Origin: Solirubrobacteraceae bacterium
GTDB lineage: Bacteria; Actinomycetota; Thermoleophilia; Solirubrobacterales; Solirubrobacteraceae
Assembly: GCA_017882405.1 (NCBI GenBank)
Contig: JADGPO010000072.1
Coordinates: 1-64,000 of the forward strand
Length of the DNA: 64,000 nt
Reading direction: 5' to 3'
The notes under the pieces are model-generated. The model made no database searches, was not told the origin of the DNA, and was given only the letters and a program-made list of their open reading frames with translations. This document shows positions 18,019 to 26,585 of the stretch, one piece after another (positions within the stretch are counted from its first letter, which is position 1; every line of letters starts with the position of its first letter). Made by a program: the position numbers and the translations under genes.

Positions 18019-18420
18019 TCACGCCTCGGGGTCCGTGTAGAGCTTGAGGGCGACGGAGTTGATGCAGTAGCGGTCGCATCCGTCGGGACCGTCCGGGAAT
18101 ACGTGGCCGAGGTGGCCGCCGCAGTTCGCGCACGTCACCTCGGTGCGGCGCATGAAGAGGCTGTTGTCGGCGTGCAGCTTGACGTTCTCTGCGACCGCGG
18201 GATCGGTGAAGCTCGGCCAGCCCGTGCCGGAGTCGAACTTCGTGTCAGACGAGAACAGCTCGGAACCGCAGGCGGCGCATCGGTAGATGCCGTCGTCCTC
18301 GGTGTGCACGTACTCGCCGGTGAAGGGACGCTCGGTGCCCTTGCGCCGCAGGACCTCGTACTGCTCGGGGGTCAGCTGCTCGCGCCACTTCGCGTCAGCA
18401 GCCTTGTCGCGTGTTGCCAT
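18019..18420 (-). CDS. msrB: peptide-methionine (R)-S-oxide reductase MsrB
   Basis: A 133-residue cytosolic repair enzyme that reduces the R-epimer of methionine sulfoxide using thioredoxin. Two CxxC zinc pairs (RCAACGS and CANCGG), the FDSGTGWPSF motif and the catalytic cysteine in DRYCINS near the end are all present. Length is normal. It is transcribed away from msrA, with a shared 150-base promoter region, so the pair can be induced together on oxidative stress. Confidence 0.95.
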   Translation of the reverse strand: MATRDKAADAKWREQLTPEQYEVLRRKGTERPFTGEYVHTEDDGIYRCAACGSELFSSDTKFDSGTGWPSFTDPAVAENVKLHADNSLFMRRTEVTCANCGGHLGHVFPDGPDGCDRYCINSVALKLYTDPEA

Positions 18421-18569
18421 CGTTTCTCCTTATCGGGTTGCTGTCCCTTCAGACCCCGAACGCCCGGGAAACGATTCAGCTGAAGAGCGCCCAGCCGGAC
18501 GCGTCGATCCCGAACCGTTTCGCCACCCCGGCGGGTCATATCGATGCAACGAAACGAAAGGACGAGAAC

Positions 18570-19064
18570 ATGGACAAGCTCCCCGACCGCGCGCAGCGCG
18601 CCACCTTCGCCGCCGGCTGCTTCTGGGGTGCCGAGCAGGTGTTCGGCGAGATCGACGGAGTGCTGCGCACGGCCGTCGGCTACACCGGCGGACACACCGA
18701 CGATCCCACCTATGAGCAGGTCTGCAGTCACGCCACCGGCCATGCCGAGGCGGTGGAGGTGTGGTTTGACCCCGACGTGGTCTCCTACGACCAGCTGGTG
18801 CAGACGTTCTGGCAGATCCACGATCCGACGACCCTCAACCGGCAGGGCTGGGACTTCGGCGACCAGTACCGCTCGGCGATCTTCGTGCACGACGACGACC
18901 AGGCGGACCGCGCCGCGGCGTCACGCGACCGCGAGCAGGAGAGCCTGGTCAGGCCGATCGTGACCGAGATCACCCCGGCCGCCCGGTTCCACGTAGCCGA
19001 GGGCTACCACCAGAAGTACTTCAGCCGGCGCGGCGCCGGAGCCTGCGCCGTCACCATCCCGTAG
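18570..19064 (+). CDS. msrA: peptide-methionine (S)-S-oxide reductase MsrA
   Basis: A 164-residue repair enzyme for the S-epimer of methionine sulfoxide. Catalytic motif AAGCFWGAEQ at ~residues 15-24, then GYTGGHTDDPTYEQVCSH, HAEAVEVWFDP, DQYRSAIFVHD and FHVAEGYHQKYF. The ATG at 18570 follows GAAAGGAC. An upstream in-frame ATG would add 53 non-homologous residues and was rejected. Divergent from msrB. Confidence 0.95.
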   Translation: MDKLPDRAQRATFAAGCFWGAEQVFGEIDGVLRTAVGYTGGHTDDPTYEQVCSHATGHAEAVEVWFDPDVVSYDQLVQTFWQIHDPTTLNRQGWDFGDQYRSAIFVHDDDQADRAAASRDREQESLVRPIVTEITPAARFHVAEGYHQKYFSRRGAGACAVTIP

Positions 19065-19073
19065 TCGCGGCGA

Positions 19074-19100
19074 GGGCGGCTGGGAATCTCTCAGCCGCCC
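19074..19100. terminator. bidirectional hairpin between msrA and anti-sigma gene
   Basis: A 9-bp perfect stem, GGGCGGCTG at 19074-19082 paired with CAGCCGCCC at 19092-19100, with a nine-base loop. It lies ten bases after the msrA stop and covers the last codons of the convergent anti-sigma gene. There is no T tract, so it is a weak or structure-only terminator. Confidence 0.5.
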
Positions 19101-19357
19101 GAGTCACGCAGCCGCGCCCGGACCTCGGACACGAGTGCCGCGGGCGCCGGTTCGCGCGTGCGCGGCTGGGCGCGCAGCAGGTCCAGCATCTCCCGCACGC
19201 TCTGCAGAACCCCGCGGCATTCCGGGCAGCGGCCGGCGTGCCGCTCGACACGGGCGCGTCCGCGCGCGTCGAGCTCTCCGTCCAGGTAGGCCGACATGTG
19301 CCCGGGGACCCAGCGGTGATCCAGGCGGAAGCCCAGCCTCTGCCGCGGCGTGCTCAT
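19091..19357 (-). CDS. zinc-finger (zf-HC2) anti-sigma-like protein
   Basis: An 88-residue soluble protein. Residues ~18-48 (HMSAYLDGELDARGRARVER, HAGRCPECRG) contain the His-x3-Cys-x2-Cys motif of zinc-binding anti-sigma domains. A helical tail follows; there is no transmembrane segment. It is transcribed divergently from an ECF sigma factor whose start lies only ~80 bases away, an unusual arrangement because such pairs are normally co-linear. Likely partner of that sigma factor, possibly redox-sensitive through the Cys/His site. Confidence 0.75.
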   Translation of the reverse strand: MSTPRQRLGFRLDHRWVPGHMSAYLDGELDARGRARVERHAGRCPECRGVLQSVREMLDLLRAQPRTREPAPAALVSEVRARLRDSGG

Positions 19358-19438
19358 GGGAGATCAGACCCGACCACGATGAGAAGGATTCCCGGAACCT
19401 CGAGGTATAGGGTTGAGAGCCTGCCCAGCGGTGGTCCC

Positions 19439-19999
19439 GTGTCCGAGAACGAGCTGATCGAGCGCGCCCGCGCCGGCGACGAGGACGCGTTTTCCGAGCT
19501 GGTTGCGGCCCACGCCGAACAGGTCTACGGAGCCCTGCGGCGGTTCGGACTTGACCCCGACGAGGCCGACGAGGTCGCCCTGGAGGTTTTCGTCCGCGCC
19601 TGGAGGGGCCTGGCCAGGTTCGAGGGCCGGGCGAAGCTGTCGACCTGGCTGTACCGGATCTCGTTCAACGAGGCCCAGCGCGCGCTCTCCCGTCGACGTC
19701 CTCCCGGTGCCGATCCCTCTGCGGACGGCGAGGATCCGGTAGCGGCCCTGGCCGAGGACGAGCTCCACGGCCCGGACGCCCGCGCGCTCGATCGGGAGTT
19801 CGGCGAGGTGCTGGACGGCGCGCTGGCCCAGCTGCCGCCGGAATGGCGCGTCGCCGTCGTCCTGCGCGACCTCGAGGGTCTGTCGACCGAGGAGGCGGCC
19901 GAGATCACGGGCCTTCGGCAGGCGGCGTTCAAGAGCCGTCTGCACCGGGGCCGGATGCGACTGCGCGAGCTGCTCGCATCCTATCTGGACGAGGTCTAA
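19439..19999 (+). CDS. ECF-type RNA polymerase sigma factor
   Basis: About 186 residues from GTG 19439. Region 2 spans LIERARAGDEDAFSELVAAH to VFVRAWRGLARFEGRAKLST (~5-75), including the WLYRISFNEAQ promoter-melting helix. Region 4 spans LPPEWRVAVVLRDLEGLST to RLHRGRMRLRELL (~130-180). The GTG is favoured because region 2 starts at once; an upstream ATG at 19379 would add 20 residues and cannot be excluded. It ends four bases into the convergent haemoglobin gene. Probable target of the divergent zinc-finger anti-sigma. Confidence 0.88.
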   Translation: MSENELIERARAGDEDAFSELVAAHAEQVYGALRRFGLDPDEADEVALEVFVRAWRGLARFEGRAKLSTWLYRISFNEAQRALSRRRPPGADPSADGEDPVAALAEDELHGPDARALDREFGEVLDGALAQLPPEWRVAVVLRDLEGLSTEEAAEITGLRQAAFKSRLHRGRMRLRELLASYLDEV

Positions 20000-20418
20000 T
20001 GCTGCGTGATCACGAGCCCGTCCGCGACCCCGGACGGCGCCGTCTGCAGACGGGCGTGGAAGGCCTGCGCGACGCGCTGCGCGTGGGCCTTGGCAAGCTC
20101 GGCCCGCGGGCCGGCGAACAGCTCGTCCACCGTGGTGCGCCACAGCCAGAGCCATCGCTCGAAGTGCCCGGCTCGGAGACGGACCCGCGAGTGCAGAGCG
20201 GCATGGGGTGCAAACGCGCCACCGCTGTAGGAGCGAGCCCCGAGAAGGATCGTCTCCCAGAAGGACGCGATCTGCGGCACGTGTGCTTCCACGTCGAGCT
20301 TGGCGACGTCGACAAAGATCCACCCGATCACCGGATCAACCAGAGCTCGGCCGTAGAAGGCGCGAACGAGTCGTTCACAATCGGCGCGATCGTCGATATC
20401 GCGCAGGCGGGCGGGCAT
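19996..20418 (-). CDS. truncated haemoglobin (group III-like)
   Basis: A 140-residue haem protein. LRDIDDRADCERLVRAFYGR, DPVIGWIFVDVA, then ASFWETILLGARSYSGGAF and the proximal-histidine helix RAGHFERWLWLWRTTVDELF. The WLW after the histidine and the PVIGWIF entry are characteristic of group III. Start at ATG 20418; upstream extension would be non-homologous. Expected to bind oxygen or NO; the role in this organism is unknown. Its stop overlaps the sigma-factor stop on the other strand. Confidence 0.88.
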   Translation of the reverse strand: MPARLRDIDDRADCERLVRAFYGRALVDPVIGWIFVDVAKLDVEAHVPQIASFWETILLGARSYSGGAFAPHAALHSRVRLRAGHFERWLWLWRTTVDELFAGPRAELAKAHAQRVAQAFHARLQTAPSGVADGLVITQH

Positions 20419-20439
20419 GCTGGCAACAAGGATACGGCG

Positions 20440-20660
20440 GGTGACCACGCGATCTCGTGCGTCCGGGCCCAAAGCGCGGCCGGGACGCGGTCGCTCACGC
20501 CGATTCGGTGAAAGATCGATGTCAGGTGGGCCTAGACCGTCTTCTCGGTGATCCCGAGTTCGCGCGCGATGAGCTTGTTGGGCAGCCCCCTCGAGACGAA
20601 GCGCGGCACCTCGAGTTCGCGCGCGCTGAGCGGGTGGCTCGTCTGATTCGCGCGTGACGT
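20440..20660 (-). pseudogene. NarL/LuxR response-regulator C-terminus with nonsense codon
   Basis: The minus strand reads HPLSARELEVPRFVSRGLPN, KLIARELGITEKTV, then TAG (20532-20534), then AHLTSIFHRIGVSDR in the same frame. This is a LuxR DNA-binding domain with the lysine of EKTVKAHL changed to stop (AAG to TAG). The receiver domain is missing upstream. A one-base change plus a large 5' deletion inactivated the gene. Confidence 0.65.
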
Positions 20661-20682
20661 GATCAGCGCTCGAGCGGCGCGG

Positions 20683-20840
20683 GACCAGGCCGCCTCGGCC
20701 ATCCTGGTGATCGCGCTTCACCGAACCGCGACCGGGTACGAGCGCTTGATCGATGCGCTGGTCGGCGGAGGGGTGGTGGCGCTGCTCGGCTTCGTCCTCT
20801 TCCCGGCGGCACCCGGGCCGGTGGACGACGGCCGCCGACT
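20683..20840 (+). pseudogene. FUSC-type aromatic-acid exporter fragment
   Basis: A short plus-strand frame carries DQAASAILVIALHRTATGYE, RLIDALVGGGVVALLGFVLF, P. This is the signature of FUSC/aromatic-acid-exporter membrane domains (ALHRTGTGYERLIDALIG). About 50 residues survive between a LuxR remnant and an NrfD remnant, with no start codon or downstream half. Confidence 0.5.
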
Positions 20841-20852
20841 TCGTCGCGTTCA

Positions 20853-21530
20853 TCACCGCGGGACGAGCCGCTCCACCAGGAGGCTTGCCCGCCCGACGGT
20901 GCGGCTCCAGATCCGCAGTGCCTTTGCCGCCGTCGCCGCTGCGCCGGCGAGCGGCGGACGATCGTCGGAGATCATCCGCTGCTCATTGCCGCCGCGCAGC
21001 CGCTCGTCGGCCGTGAGCGTCCCCCGGGCCGTCGGCGCGGCCGCCTCGTCATCGCGGGCCGAGGCCCTGCCAGCCTGTACCCACGCGACCCGGAAGGCGA
21101 GGCCGCCCGCCAGATAGAGGATGGACGCCACGTTCTGCGCGCTGCGCCCGGCACCGCGCTGACGGGCGACCGGGGGCAGCACCAGGCCGGCAGTGACGAG
21201 CGCCTTCGCCGCGCGGAACACCACTGCCGGCGCACCGTGGGAGGTGGCCTCCCCGGCGCGGCCGAGGCGGCGCTCGTTGACCGTCGAGAGGATCAGCTCG
21301 GCGAGAATCGCGCCGGCTTCCACGTGGGCGAGCGCGACGTTACTCGGGTCGTCCTCGGGCTGGCCGTCGGCCGCGAGTGTCAGCCGGGTGGTCGCGGCCC
21401 CGGTTGCGGTGGCGGTCGCGACGAAGATCGGCCCCAGGAAGATCCGGCTGCGGGCCCACACGGGGACCGCCGTCGTGGCCAGCAGGACGCCTGTGCAGGG
21501 GCCGAGGTAGCTACAGGCCTGGACGGGGCC
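20853..21530 (-). pseudogene. NrfD-type polysulfide-reductase membrane subunit, C-terminal part
   Basis: About 225 residues of membrane protein: SYLGPCTGVLLATTAVPVWA, RSRIFLGPIFVATATATGAA, ELILSTVNERRLGRAGEA and ILYLAGGLAFRVAWVQAGRA. This matches the last four helices of NrfD/PsrC quinol-binding subunits. The first half is missing: immediately upstream lies the start region of a diguanylate cyclase gene on the other strand. No iron-sulfur or molybdoenzyme subunits are nearby, so an electron-transfer operon was lost. Confidence 0.65.
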
Positions 21531-21548
21531 TGCCGATACAGGGAAACG

Positions 21549-22613
21549 ATGAGAGAACACCGGTCTGCCGAGGGATCGCGGCGGATTCTTCTGCCGTCAA
21601 TTGCGGCTGCGTTTCTGCCGTTCGCGCTGCTGTGGCTGCCGCCGGCACATTGGCGTCCCGGTCCGCTGATCGGTGCCGCAGCGCTGACGCTGGCGATTGT
21701 GGCGTTCGCGCTGCGTGCGCCGTGGGAGCGGCTCCCGGACTGGGGCCCTTCGGGGCTCACGTTTACATATCTGATCGTGGTCGTCCTGCTGCGCGCTGCC
21801 GGTGGCCTGTCGGGAGTCTCCGCGATGGTGCTGCTGCCGGTCTTCTGGATGGGCCTGTGCGGAACGCCTCGACAGTTGTGGGCTCTGTTGATCGGGGTGG
21901 CCCTGGTGTTCATGGTTCCGCTGCTCCTGGTCGGCGGCGCGGACTATCCCCCCAGCTCGTGGCGGGCGGGGATCCTCTTCGTGACCCTCTGCGGGATCGT
22001 CGGTACCACCGTGCAAAAGCTCGTGGCCCACGCCCGGGGTCAGGAGCTCGAACGAAACCGGCTGCTTGCCCAGCTCGGCGAGCTCGCCCATACCGACGCG
22101 CTGACGAGCCTGCCCAACCGCCGCGCCTGGCAGTCCGAACTTGATCGCGGCCTGGCGCGCGCCCGGCGCACGGGCGAGCCCCTGAGCGTGGCCCTGGCCG
22201 ACATCGACAGCTTCAAGGCCGTCAACGACGCCTACGGACATCCGGGTGGAGACTCGCTGCTCATCCAGGTCGCAACCGGGTGGGCCGAGTTGCTACGCCC
22301 GGACGACGTGCTCGCCCGCATCGGAGGCGACGAGTTCGCCGTTCTGGTACCTGCCTGCACCACCGCCGAGGCCGACGACGTGATCAGACGCCTGCGCGCG
22401 CGGATGCCGGAGCCGTACAGCTGCTCGATCGGACTCGCCACCTGGGACGGTGCCGAGCCGGCCGACCACTTGATGGCCCGGGCCGACCAGGCGCTCTACG
22501 ACGCCAAGCGCGACCGACACGTCCGCGATCAGCTGGGCCCGGCGTTGGCGCCGAGGCTGTTCAGCCAATCGCGAATCGACCGGCCCGCCGGCGTGACCTG
22601 GCCCTCCTCGTAG
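21549..22613 (+). CDS. membrane diguanylate cyclase
   Basis: A 354-residue protein with five or six N-terminal membrane helices (~15-165), a short coiled linker and a GGDEF domain beginning at AHTDALTSLPNRRAW. The active site is an intact RIGGDEFAVL (~residue 258). The product-inhibition site RPDD lies five residues before GGDEF, so feedback inhibition by c-di-GMP is expected. Start ATG 21549 is preceded by GGGAAA. Together with the GAF-GGDEF-EAL protein it gives this region both synthesis and breakdown of c-di-GMP. The last 85 bases overlap the convergent lipoprotein gene. Confidence 0.9.
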   Translation: MREHRSAEGSRRILLPSIAAAFLPFALLWLPPAHWRPGPLIGAAALTLAIVAFALRAPWERLPDWGPSGLTFTYLIVVVLLRAAGGLSGVSAMVLLPVFWMGLCGTPRQLWALLIGVALVFMVPLLLVGGADYPPSSWRAGILFVTLCGIVGTTVQKLVAHARGQELERNRLLAQLGELAHTDALTSLPNRRAWQSELDRGLARARRTGEPLSVALADIDSFKAVNDAYGHPGGDSLLIQVATGWAELLRPDDVLARIGGDEFAVLVPACTTAEADDVIRRLRARMPEPYSCSIGLATWDGAEPADHLMARADQALYDAKRDRHVRDQLGPALAPRLFSQSRIDRPAGVTWPSS

Positions 22614-23281
22614 CCGGTGGTGGCTCGCGCCAGGGTCACTCCGTTCAAGGTCGACCAGCCGTACTCGATCGCCGTACCCGACTTGGCGAAGCGAGCGATC
22701 GGCTGTCCCTGCTGGACGATCGAGCCCGGCGGGGCGATGGCGGTGATCTGCTCGGCTACGTACTGCACCTTGCCCGCCTGCGGCCCGCTCAGCAGCTCGA
22801 AGTAGACCAGCGGCTGTCCGGCGTACCAGCCCGGGATGATCGCCAGGACCTTGACGGCGGACGGCGCGAGAATCGGCGCGCCCACGGGCATCGTGGCGTC
22901 CACCCCCTGATCGGTTCGCTCCCAGCGCGTGACGTACTGCAGCGGATCGATGTAGGTCCCGTTGGTCACCGGCGCGGCGATCAGCTCCTGCCGCAGCTCG
23001 GATCTGACCTGGGCGAGCGAAGGCGCATGCGCGTTCACGTCACCGACGGGAGCTCCCGGAGTGACCGCTGTCGCGTGCTGGCCCGCCGTCGGCTCGATCG
23101 CCTGCGGTCGCGGTTTCGGGAACACGCCGGTCGTCGGCGTGGCATCGGTGCTGACCGGTGACGTGCTGCTCACGGCGCTGGACGCTCCGCAGCCGGCGAG
23201 ACCGAGCGTGACGATCAGCAACGCCGTGCGGCGCCGGAGGCGACCGAGGCAGGCGCGCGACGGCGACTGCGAGAAAGGCAT
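22529..23281 (-). CDS. lipoprotein with M23/lipoyl-like fold
   Basis: A 250-residue exported lipoprotein: basic start MPFSQSPSRACLGRLRRR, hydrophobic core and lipobox LGLAGC (Cys ~31), then a Ser/Thr/Pro-rich linker. The C-terminal domain (~125-235) contains MPVGAPILAPSAVKVLAI, PGSIVQQGQPIARF and AIEYGWSTLNG, arranged like the M23 peptidase/lipoyl-type sandwich. I do not see the HxxxD and HxH zinc ligands, so it is unlikely to be a peptidase. Start at ATG 23281; the longer frame runs antisense through the hydrolase gene. Confidence 0.75.
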   Translation of the reverse strand: MPFSQSPSRACLGRLRRRTALLIVTLGLAGCGASSAVSSTSPVSTDATPTTGVFPKPRPQAIEPTAGQHATAVTPGAPVGDVNAHAPSLAQVRSELRQELIAAPVTNGTYIDPLQYVTRWERTDQGVDATMPVGAPILAPSAVKVLAIIPGWYAGQPLVYFELLSGPQAGKVQYVAEQITAIAPPGSIVQQGQPIARFAKSGTAIEYGWSTLNGVTLARATTGYEEGQVTPAGRSIRDWLNSLGANAGPS

Positions 23282-23308
23282 GTCCGCAACAGTGCCAAAA
23301 ACCGGGAG

Positions 23309-24361
23309 GTGCGCAAACCAGTAGCGTGGACGCAGGTGGCGACCACTCCAGATCCGGAAGGCCCATCGCCCAAGCCCGGTGGCAAGCGCCGCAAGCGGAC
23401 GGTGCGCGTGGCCCCGACGATCGAGCGGGCGGAGGTGTCCCTCCACGGACATCGCGTGATTTTCACGATGGCCGGCGAGGGACCGCCGGTGGTGCTGATC
23501 CACGGGGTCGCCGGCCGCGCGGCTCAATGGACGCAGGTCATCGAGCTGCTCGCGCAGTCGCGCACGGTCGTGGCGCCGGATCTCCTGGGCCACGGCGAGT
23601 CGGCCAAGCCACGCGGGGACTACTCGCTGGGGGCGCACGCCTCGGGCATTCGTGACCTGCTCGTGGGCTTGAACATCGAGCGGGCGAGCCTCGTCGGCCA
23701 TTCGCTCGGTGGGGGGATCGCCATGCAGTTCGCGTACCAGTTCCCCGAGCGCTGCGAGCGACTGGTGCTCGTCTCCAGCGGCGGACTCGGCGAGGACGTC
23801 CACTCGCTGCTGCGCGCCGCGACCCTGCCGGGATCGGAGTTCGTGCTGCCGGTGGTCGCGCATCCTCGGGTGCTCGCTCTCGCCGCGGTGCTCCCCCGGG
23901 CGCTGGGACGGCTGGGGGTTCACACGGGCCCGGACCTAACGGAGATGGCGCGCGGCTATCAGTCTCTCTACGACCAGGAGTCGCGCAGCGCGTTCATCCA
24001 CACGCTCCGTGCGGTGATCGACCCGAACGGGCAGCGCATTGGCGCCTCGGACCGTCTGTACCTGGCCTCGCAGGTGCCGTCGATGATCGTCTGGGGCGCC
24101 CGCGATCGGATCGTCCCGGTCAAGCACGGACGGTCAGCGCACGAGGGCATGCCCGGCAGCCGCCTCGAGGTCTTCGAGCGGACGGGTCACTTCCCCCAGC
24201 TCGAGGAGCCTGCCCGGTTCGCGCGGACTCTCGAGGATTTCCTGGATCAGACCGAGCCGGCACGCCTGGACACCGCGACGATGCACCAGCTCCTGCTCGA
24301 TCAGGACCCGAACTCGGCGGCGGTGCTCGAACGGCTCCGGCTTGAGCACCCGACGAACTGA
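23309..24361 (+). CDS. alpha/beta-fold hydrolase
   Basis: About 350 residues. Oxyanion motif VVLIHGVAGRAAQW, nucleophile elbow LVGHSLGGGIAMQFA (Ser), acid loop VWGARDRIVPV (Asp) and catalytic histidine in ERTGHFPQLEEP. A basic N-terminal extension of ~35 residues precedes the fold, so the true start may be later than GTG 23309. Substrate cannot be told; the arrangement resembles esterases and meta-cleavage-product hydrolases. It is divergent from the lipoprotein gene, with 27 bases between starts. Confidence 0.85.
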   Translation: MRKPVAWTQVATTPDPEGPSPKPGGKRRKRTVRVAPTIERAEVSLHGHRVIFTMAGEGPPVVLIHGVAGRAAQWTQVIELLAQSRTVVAPDLLGHGESAKPRGDYSLGAHASGIRDLLVGLNIERASLVGHSLGGGIAMQFAYQFPERCERLVLVSSGGLGEDVHSLLRAATLPGSEFVLPVVAHPRVLALAAVLPRALGRLGVHTGPDLTEMARGYQSLYDQESRSAFIHTLRAVIDPNGQRIGASDRLYLASQVPSMIVWGARDRIVPVKHGRSAHEGMPGSRLEVFERTGHFPQLEEPARFARTLEDFLDQTEPARLDTATMHQLLLDQDPNSAAVLERLRLEHPTN

Positions 24362-24491
24362 CGACGGGTTACCCGACCAAGAGGCCCAGATCGCAGTTGT
24401 GGCCGGCCGTCAGCACGGGATAGGGCGCGTTGCGCTCGTGCCGAGCCCCCGCGACCGCGGCGAGCTTGACCTGGACTCCGGAACCGAGACA

Positions 24492-26501
24492 CTACGTCAA
24501 CCAGATATTGACCCGGTAGCGCACCGCGTGCCGGCTGCGCGCCGTCGCCGACTGGCCGAAGACGCGCAGCGTGTGGTGGCGCTTGACGTGCTTGGGCTTG
24601 CGCACCTTGCCGACGCGGCAGTTGCCCTTGAGCAGCGCCTTGCGCGCTCGGGTCAGGGTCATGTGCTTCAGGCCCGGCACGACGCAGTGCTTGAGGACCT
24701 TGCTCTGCAGCGCTCCGGCACCCCGCTCGGTGGCGCAGGCGCTGTTGGCGCCCGGGGTGAACGCCTGCAGCCCGGCGTCGTCGACCTCCACCGCCCGGGC
24801 ATCGGCCGGGACGGAGCTTCGCTGGCCGGAGCAGAAGGTCCAGTAGGTGCCGGACGGAAGGCCCTGCACCACGGTTCCGTCGGCGGGCGTGGCGGCCACG
24901 TGCGACTGCGGGTCGCCGGCGTTGGCGATGTCCCACGCATCGACCACGGTATAGGGCTGGATCCCTCCGAACACCGCCCATGAGCTGACCGCGAACGGGG
25001 CGCCTCCGGCGAACCGGTAGTTCATCTCAGTTGTCGTCTGCACGAACGTGCCGTCGGCCGGGTGGGGCCGCAGTTGCGCGAACTGCTCGGGGGTGAGCGT
25101 CGTCAACGGCTGCGGACCGCCATACGGCGACCAGGAGGTCACCAGCAGCGGCGCCCCGCCGGCCACCCGGTAGACGTCGGTCGAGCCGGCCTCCTGCACG
25201 AACGTCCCGTCGGGAACGACCGGCGGCGGCGCATTGGCGCCCGACGAGGTGTCGGCGGTGGCGCCGTCGAGATAGTCACTGTCGATGTTCAGCGTGACGC
25301 CGCCGTAGGTGGAGTTGTGGGCGCCCTGGTACTGATGCAGCCGCGCGTGCGACGCCCAGTAGCCGCTGGGCACGTACGGATCGCTGGTCGACTGGCTGTT
25401 GTTCCAGTCGCCGATCCAGATGTCATCGGGCTCCTGGTAGCCGGTGCCCTGCTGCTTGACCAGGTCGGTGATCGCCGACGAGGCGCTGCTGTACACGCCC
25501 GACAGGTAGCCGGCAGCGTGCAGCTGCGCCGTCCATCCCGCCAGGAACGCCAGCACGGCTGCGGTGCTCGAACTCGATTGGCTGTACTGCTCCATGTCGT
25601 CGTAGATCGGGTTGCCGGCCGGGATCCCGAGCGCCTGGGCGCGGCTGACCGCGTCGTTGGCGGCTGCCGTGCCCTGGGCGGTGGCCTGGCCGGGGACGAT
25701 CGTGGCGCAGCTGCCGCCGCACGCGCCGGCCCCCTGATAGCCCACGTAGGTGGGGATCAGATGCCAGCCGGCGGCGACCTCGCCGGTCACCCAGCCGGGG
25801 GTCAGGTTCGTCTGCGCGCAGGCGGAGTTCAGACCGCCGATGTAGACGCCGACGGCCCGGAACGGCGACTGTGACCAGGCCGACATGGCGCTCGTCGAAG
25901 GGGCGGAGCAGGCGTCGAAGCCCAGCCCGGCGTACACCGCGTGGGCGGCGTGGGCGCTGGGCGCGCGGGCCGAGGGAGCGGCGGCGCGCGGTGCCGTGGC
26001 ACGGGTGGGCTTCACCCGGTGGCGCAGGAGCCGGCTCACCAGCCGGCGATCCGAGGACCAGGTCGCCGTGGCCACCAGGCCTGAGGAGCCGAGCGCCAGG
26101 CGGTCCACCGAGCCACCGGAGCCGAGCACCCCGGCGACTCCCGAGACACCTGCCGTGGCAGCCGCGCCGCGCGCCTGCCCGGCGCGGACGGCCGGCGAGA
26201 TCAGCACCGCCTCGGTCCGCCCCGCCGCGTGGGCGGGGCAACTCTGCGCGGGCCCTGGCATGCCCAGGTAGACGGCGTGGCGGTTGAAGCGCACGCAGGT
26301 CTCCGGGTGGCGCGCCAGCCGGTAGACGGGCCAGCCGCCGGGCACCGAGAACCGGGCGCCGTGGTAGCTCACGACCCGGGCGCTCGCCGCCGTCGCAGCC
26401 AGGCCGAGGACGGCGGCGGTGGCCGCCAGGGCGACCCACCAGACCGCAAAGATGCTGCAAGGGGACACGCCGTGGCGTTCCGCTGAACCCCTGAGCGTCA
26501 C
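24492..26501 (-). CDS. secreted DUF1906 (glycoside-hydrolase-like) protein with C-terminal PASTA-like tail
   Basis: A 669-residue exported protein. Membrane/signal segment at ~18-42 (WWVALAATAAVLGLAATAA), an N-terminal domain with two cysteines, an Ala/Pro/Arg linker, then DUF1906 at ~195-415 (YAGLGFDACSAPSTSAM, FRAVGVYIGGLNSACAQ, PIYDDMEQYSQ, DIWIGDWNN). Two repeats (~430-540) have the form DGTFVQ...YRxAGGAP. The last ~70 residues are basic and PASTA-like. DUF1906 proteins have a lysozyme-like TIM barrel and act on or near the cell wall. Length is typical of Thermoleophilia homologues as I know them. Confidence 0.85.
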   Translation of the reverse strand: MTLRGSAERHGVSPCSIFAVWWVALAATAAVLGLAATAASARVVSYHGARFSVPGGWPVYRLARHPETCVRFNRHAVYLGMPGPAQSCPAHAAGRTEAVLISPAVRAGQARGAAATAGVSGVAGVLGSGGSVDRLALGSSGLVATATWSSDRRLVSRLLRHRVKPTRATAPRAAAPSARAPSAHAAHAVYAGLGFDACSAPSTSAMSAWSQSPFRAVGVYIGGLNSACAQTNLTPGWVTGEVAAGWHLIPTYVGYQGAGACGGSCATIVPGQATAQGTAAANDAVSRAQALGIPAGNPIYDDMEQYSQSSSSTAAVLAFLAGWTAQLHAAGYLSGVYSSASSAITDLVKQQGTGYQEPDDIWIGDWNNSQSTSDPYVPSGYWASHARLHQYQGAHNSTYGGVTLNIDSDYLDGATADTSSGANAPPPVVPDGTFVQEAGSTDVYRVAGGAPLLVTSWSPYGGPQPLTTLTPEQFAQLRPHPADGTFVQTTTEMNYRFAGGAPFAVSSWAVFGGIQPYTVVDAWDIANAGDPQSHVAATPADGTVVQGLPSGTYWTFCSGQRSSVPADARAVEVDDAGLQAFTPGANSACATERGAGALQSKVLKHCVVPGLKHMTLTRARKALLKGNCRVGKVRKPKHVKRHHTLRVFGQSATARSRHAVRYRVNIWLT

Positions 26502-26585
26502 CGGGCCAGTGTAACCCGGGCGGCCTGACGCGGCGTAAGCTCGCCTCCCGACGGTCAGAACGTCGGTCCCGGGGGTGAGGGGGCA

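Noticed and set aside
24362..24491. In-frame extension after the DUF1906 stop (~40 codons ending HNCDLGLLVG)
   Set aside because: It follows a TAG directly, but the protein already ends with a complete basic tail and the extra residues match nothing I recognise; probably chance.
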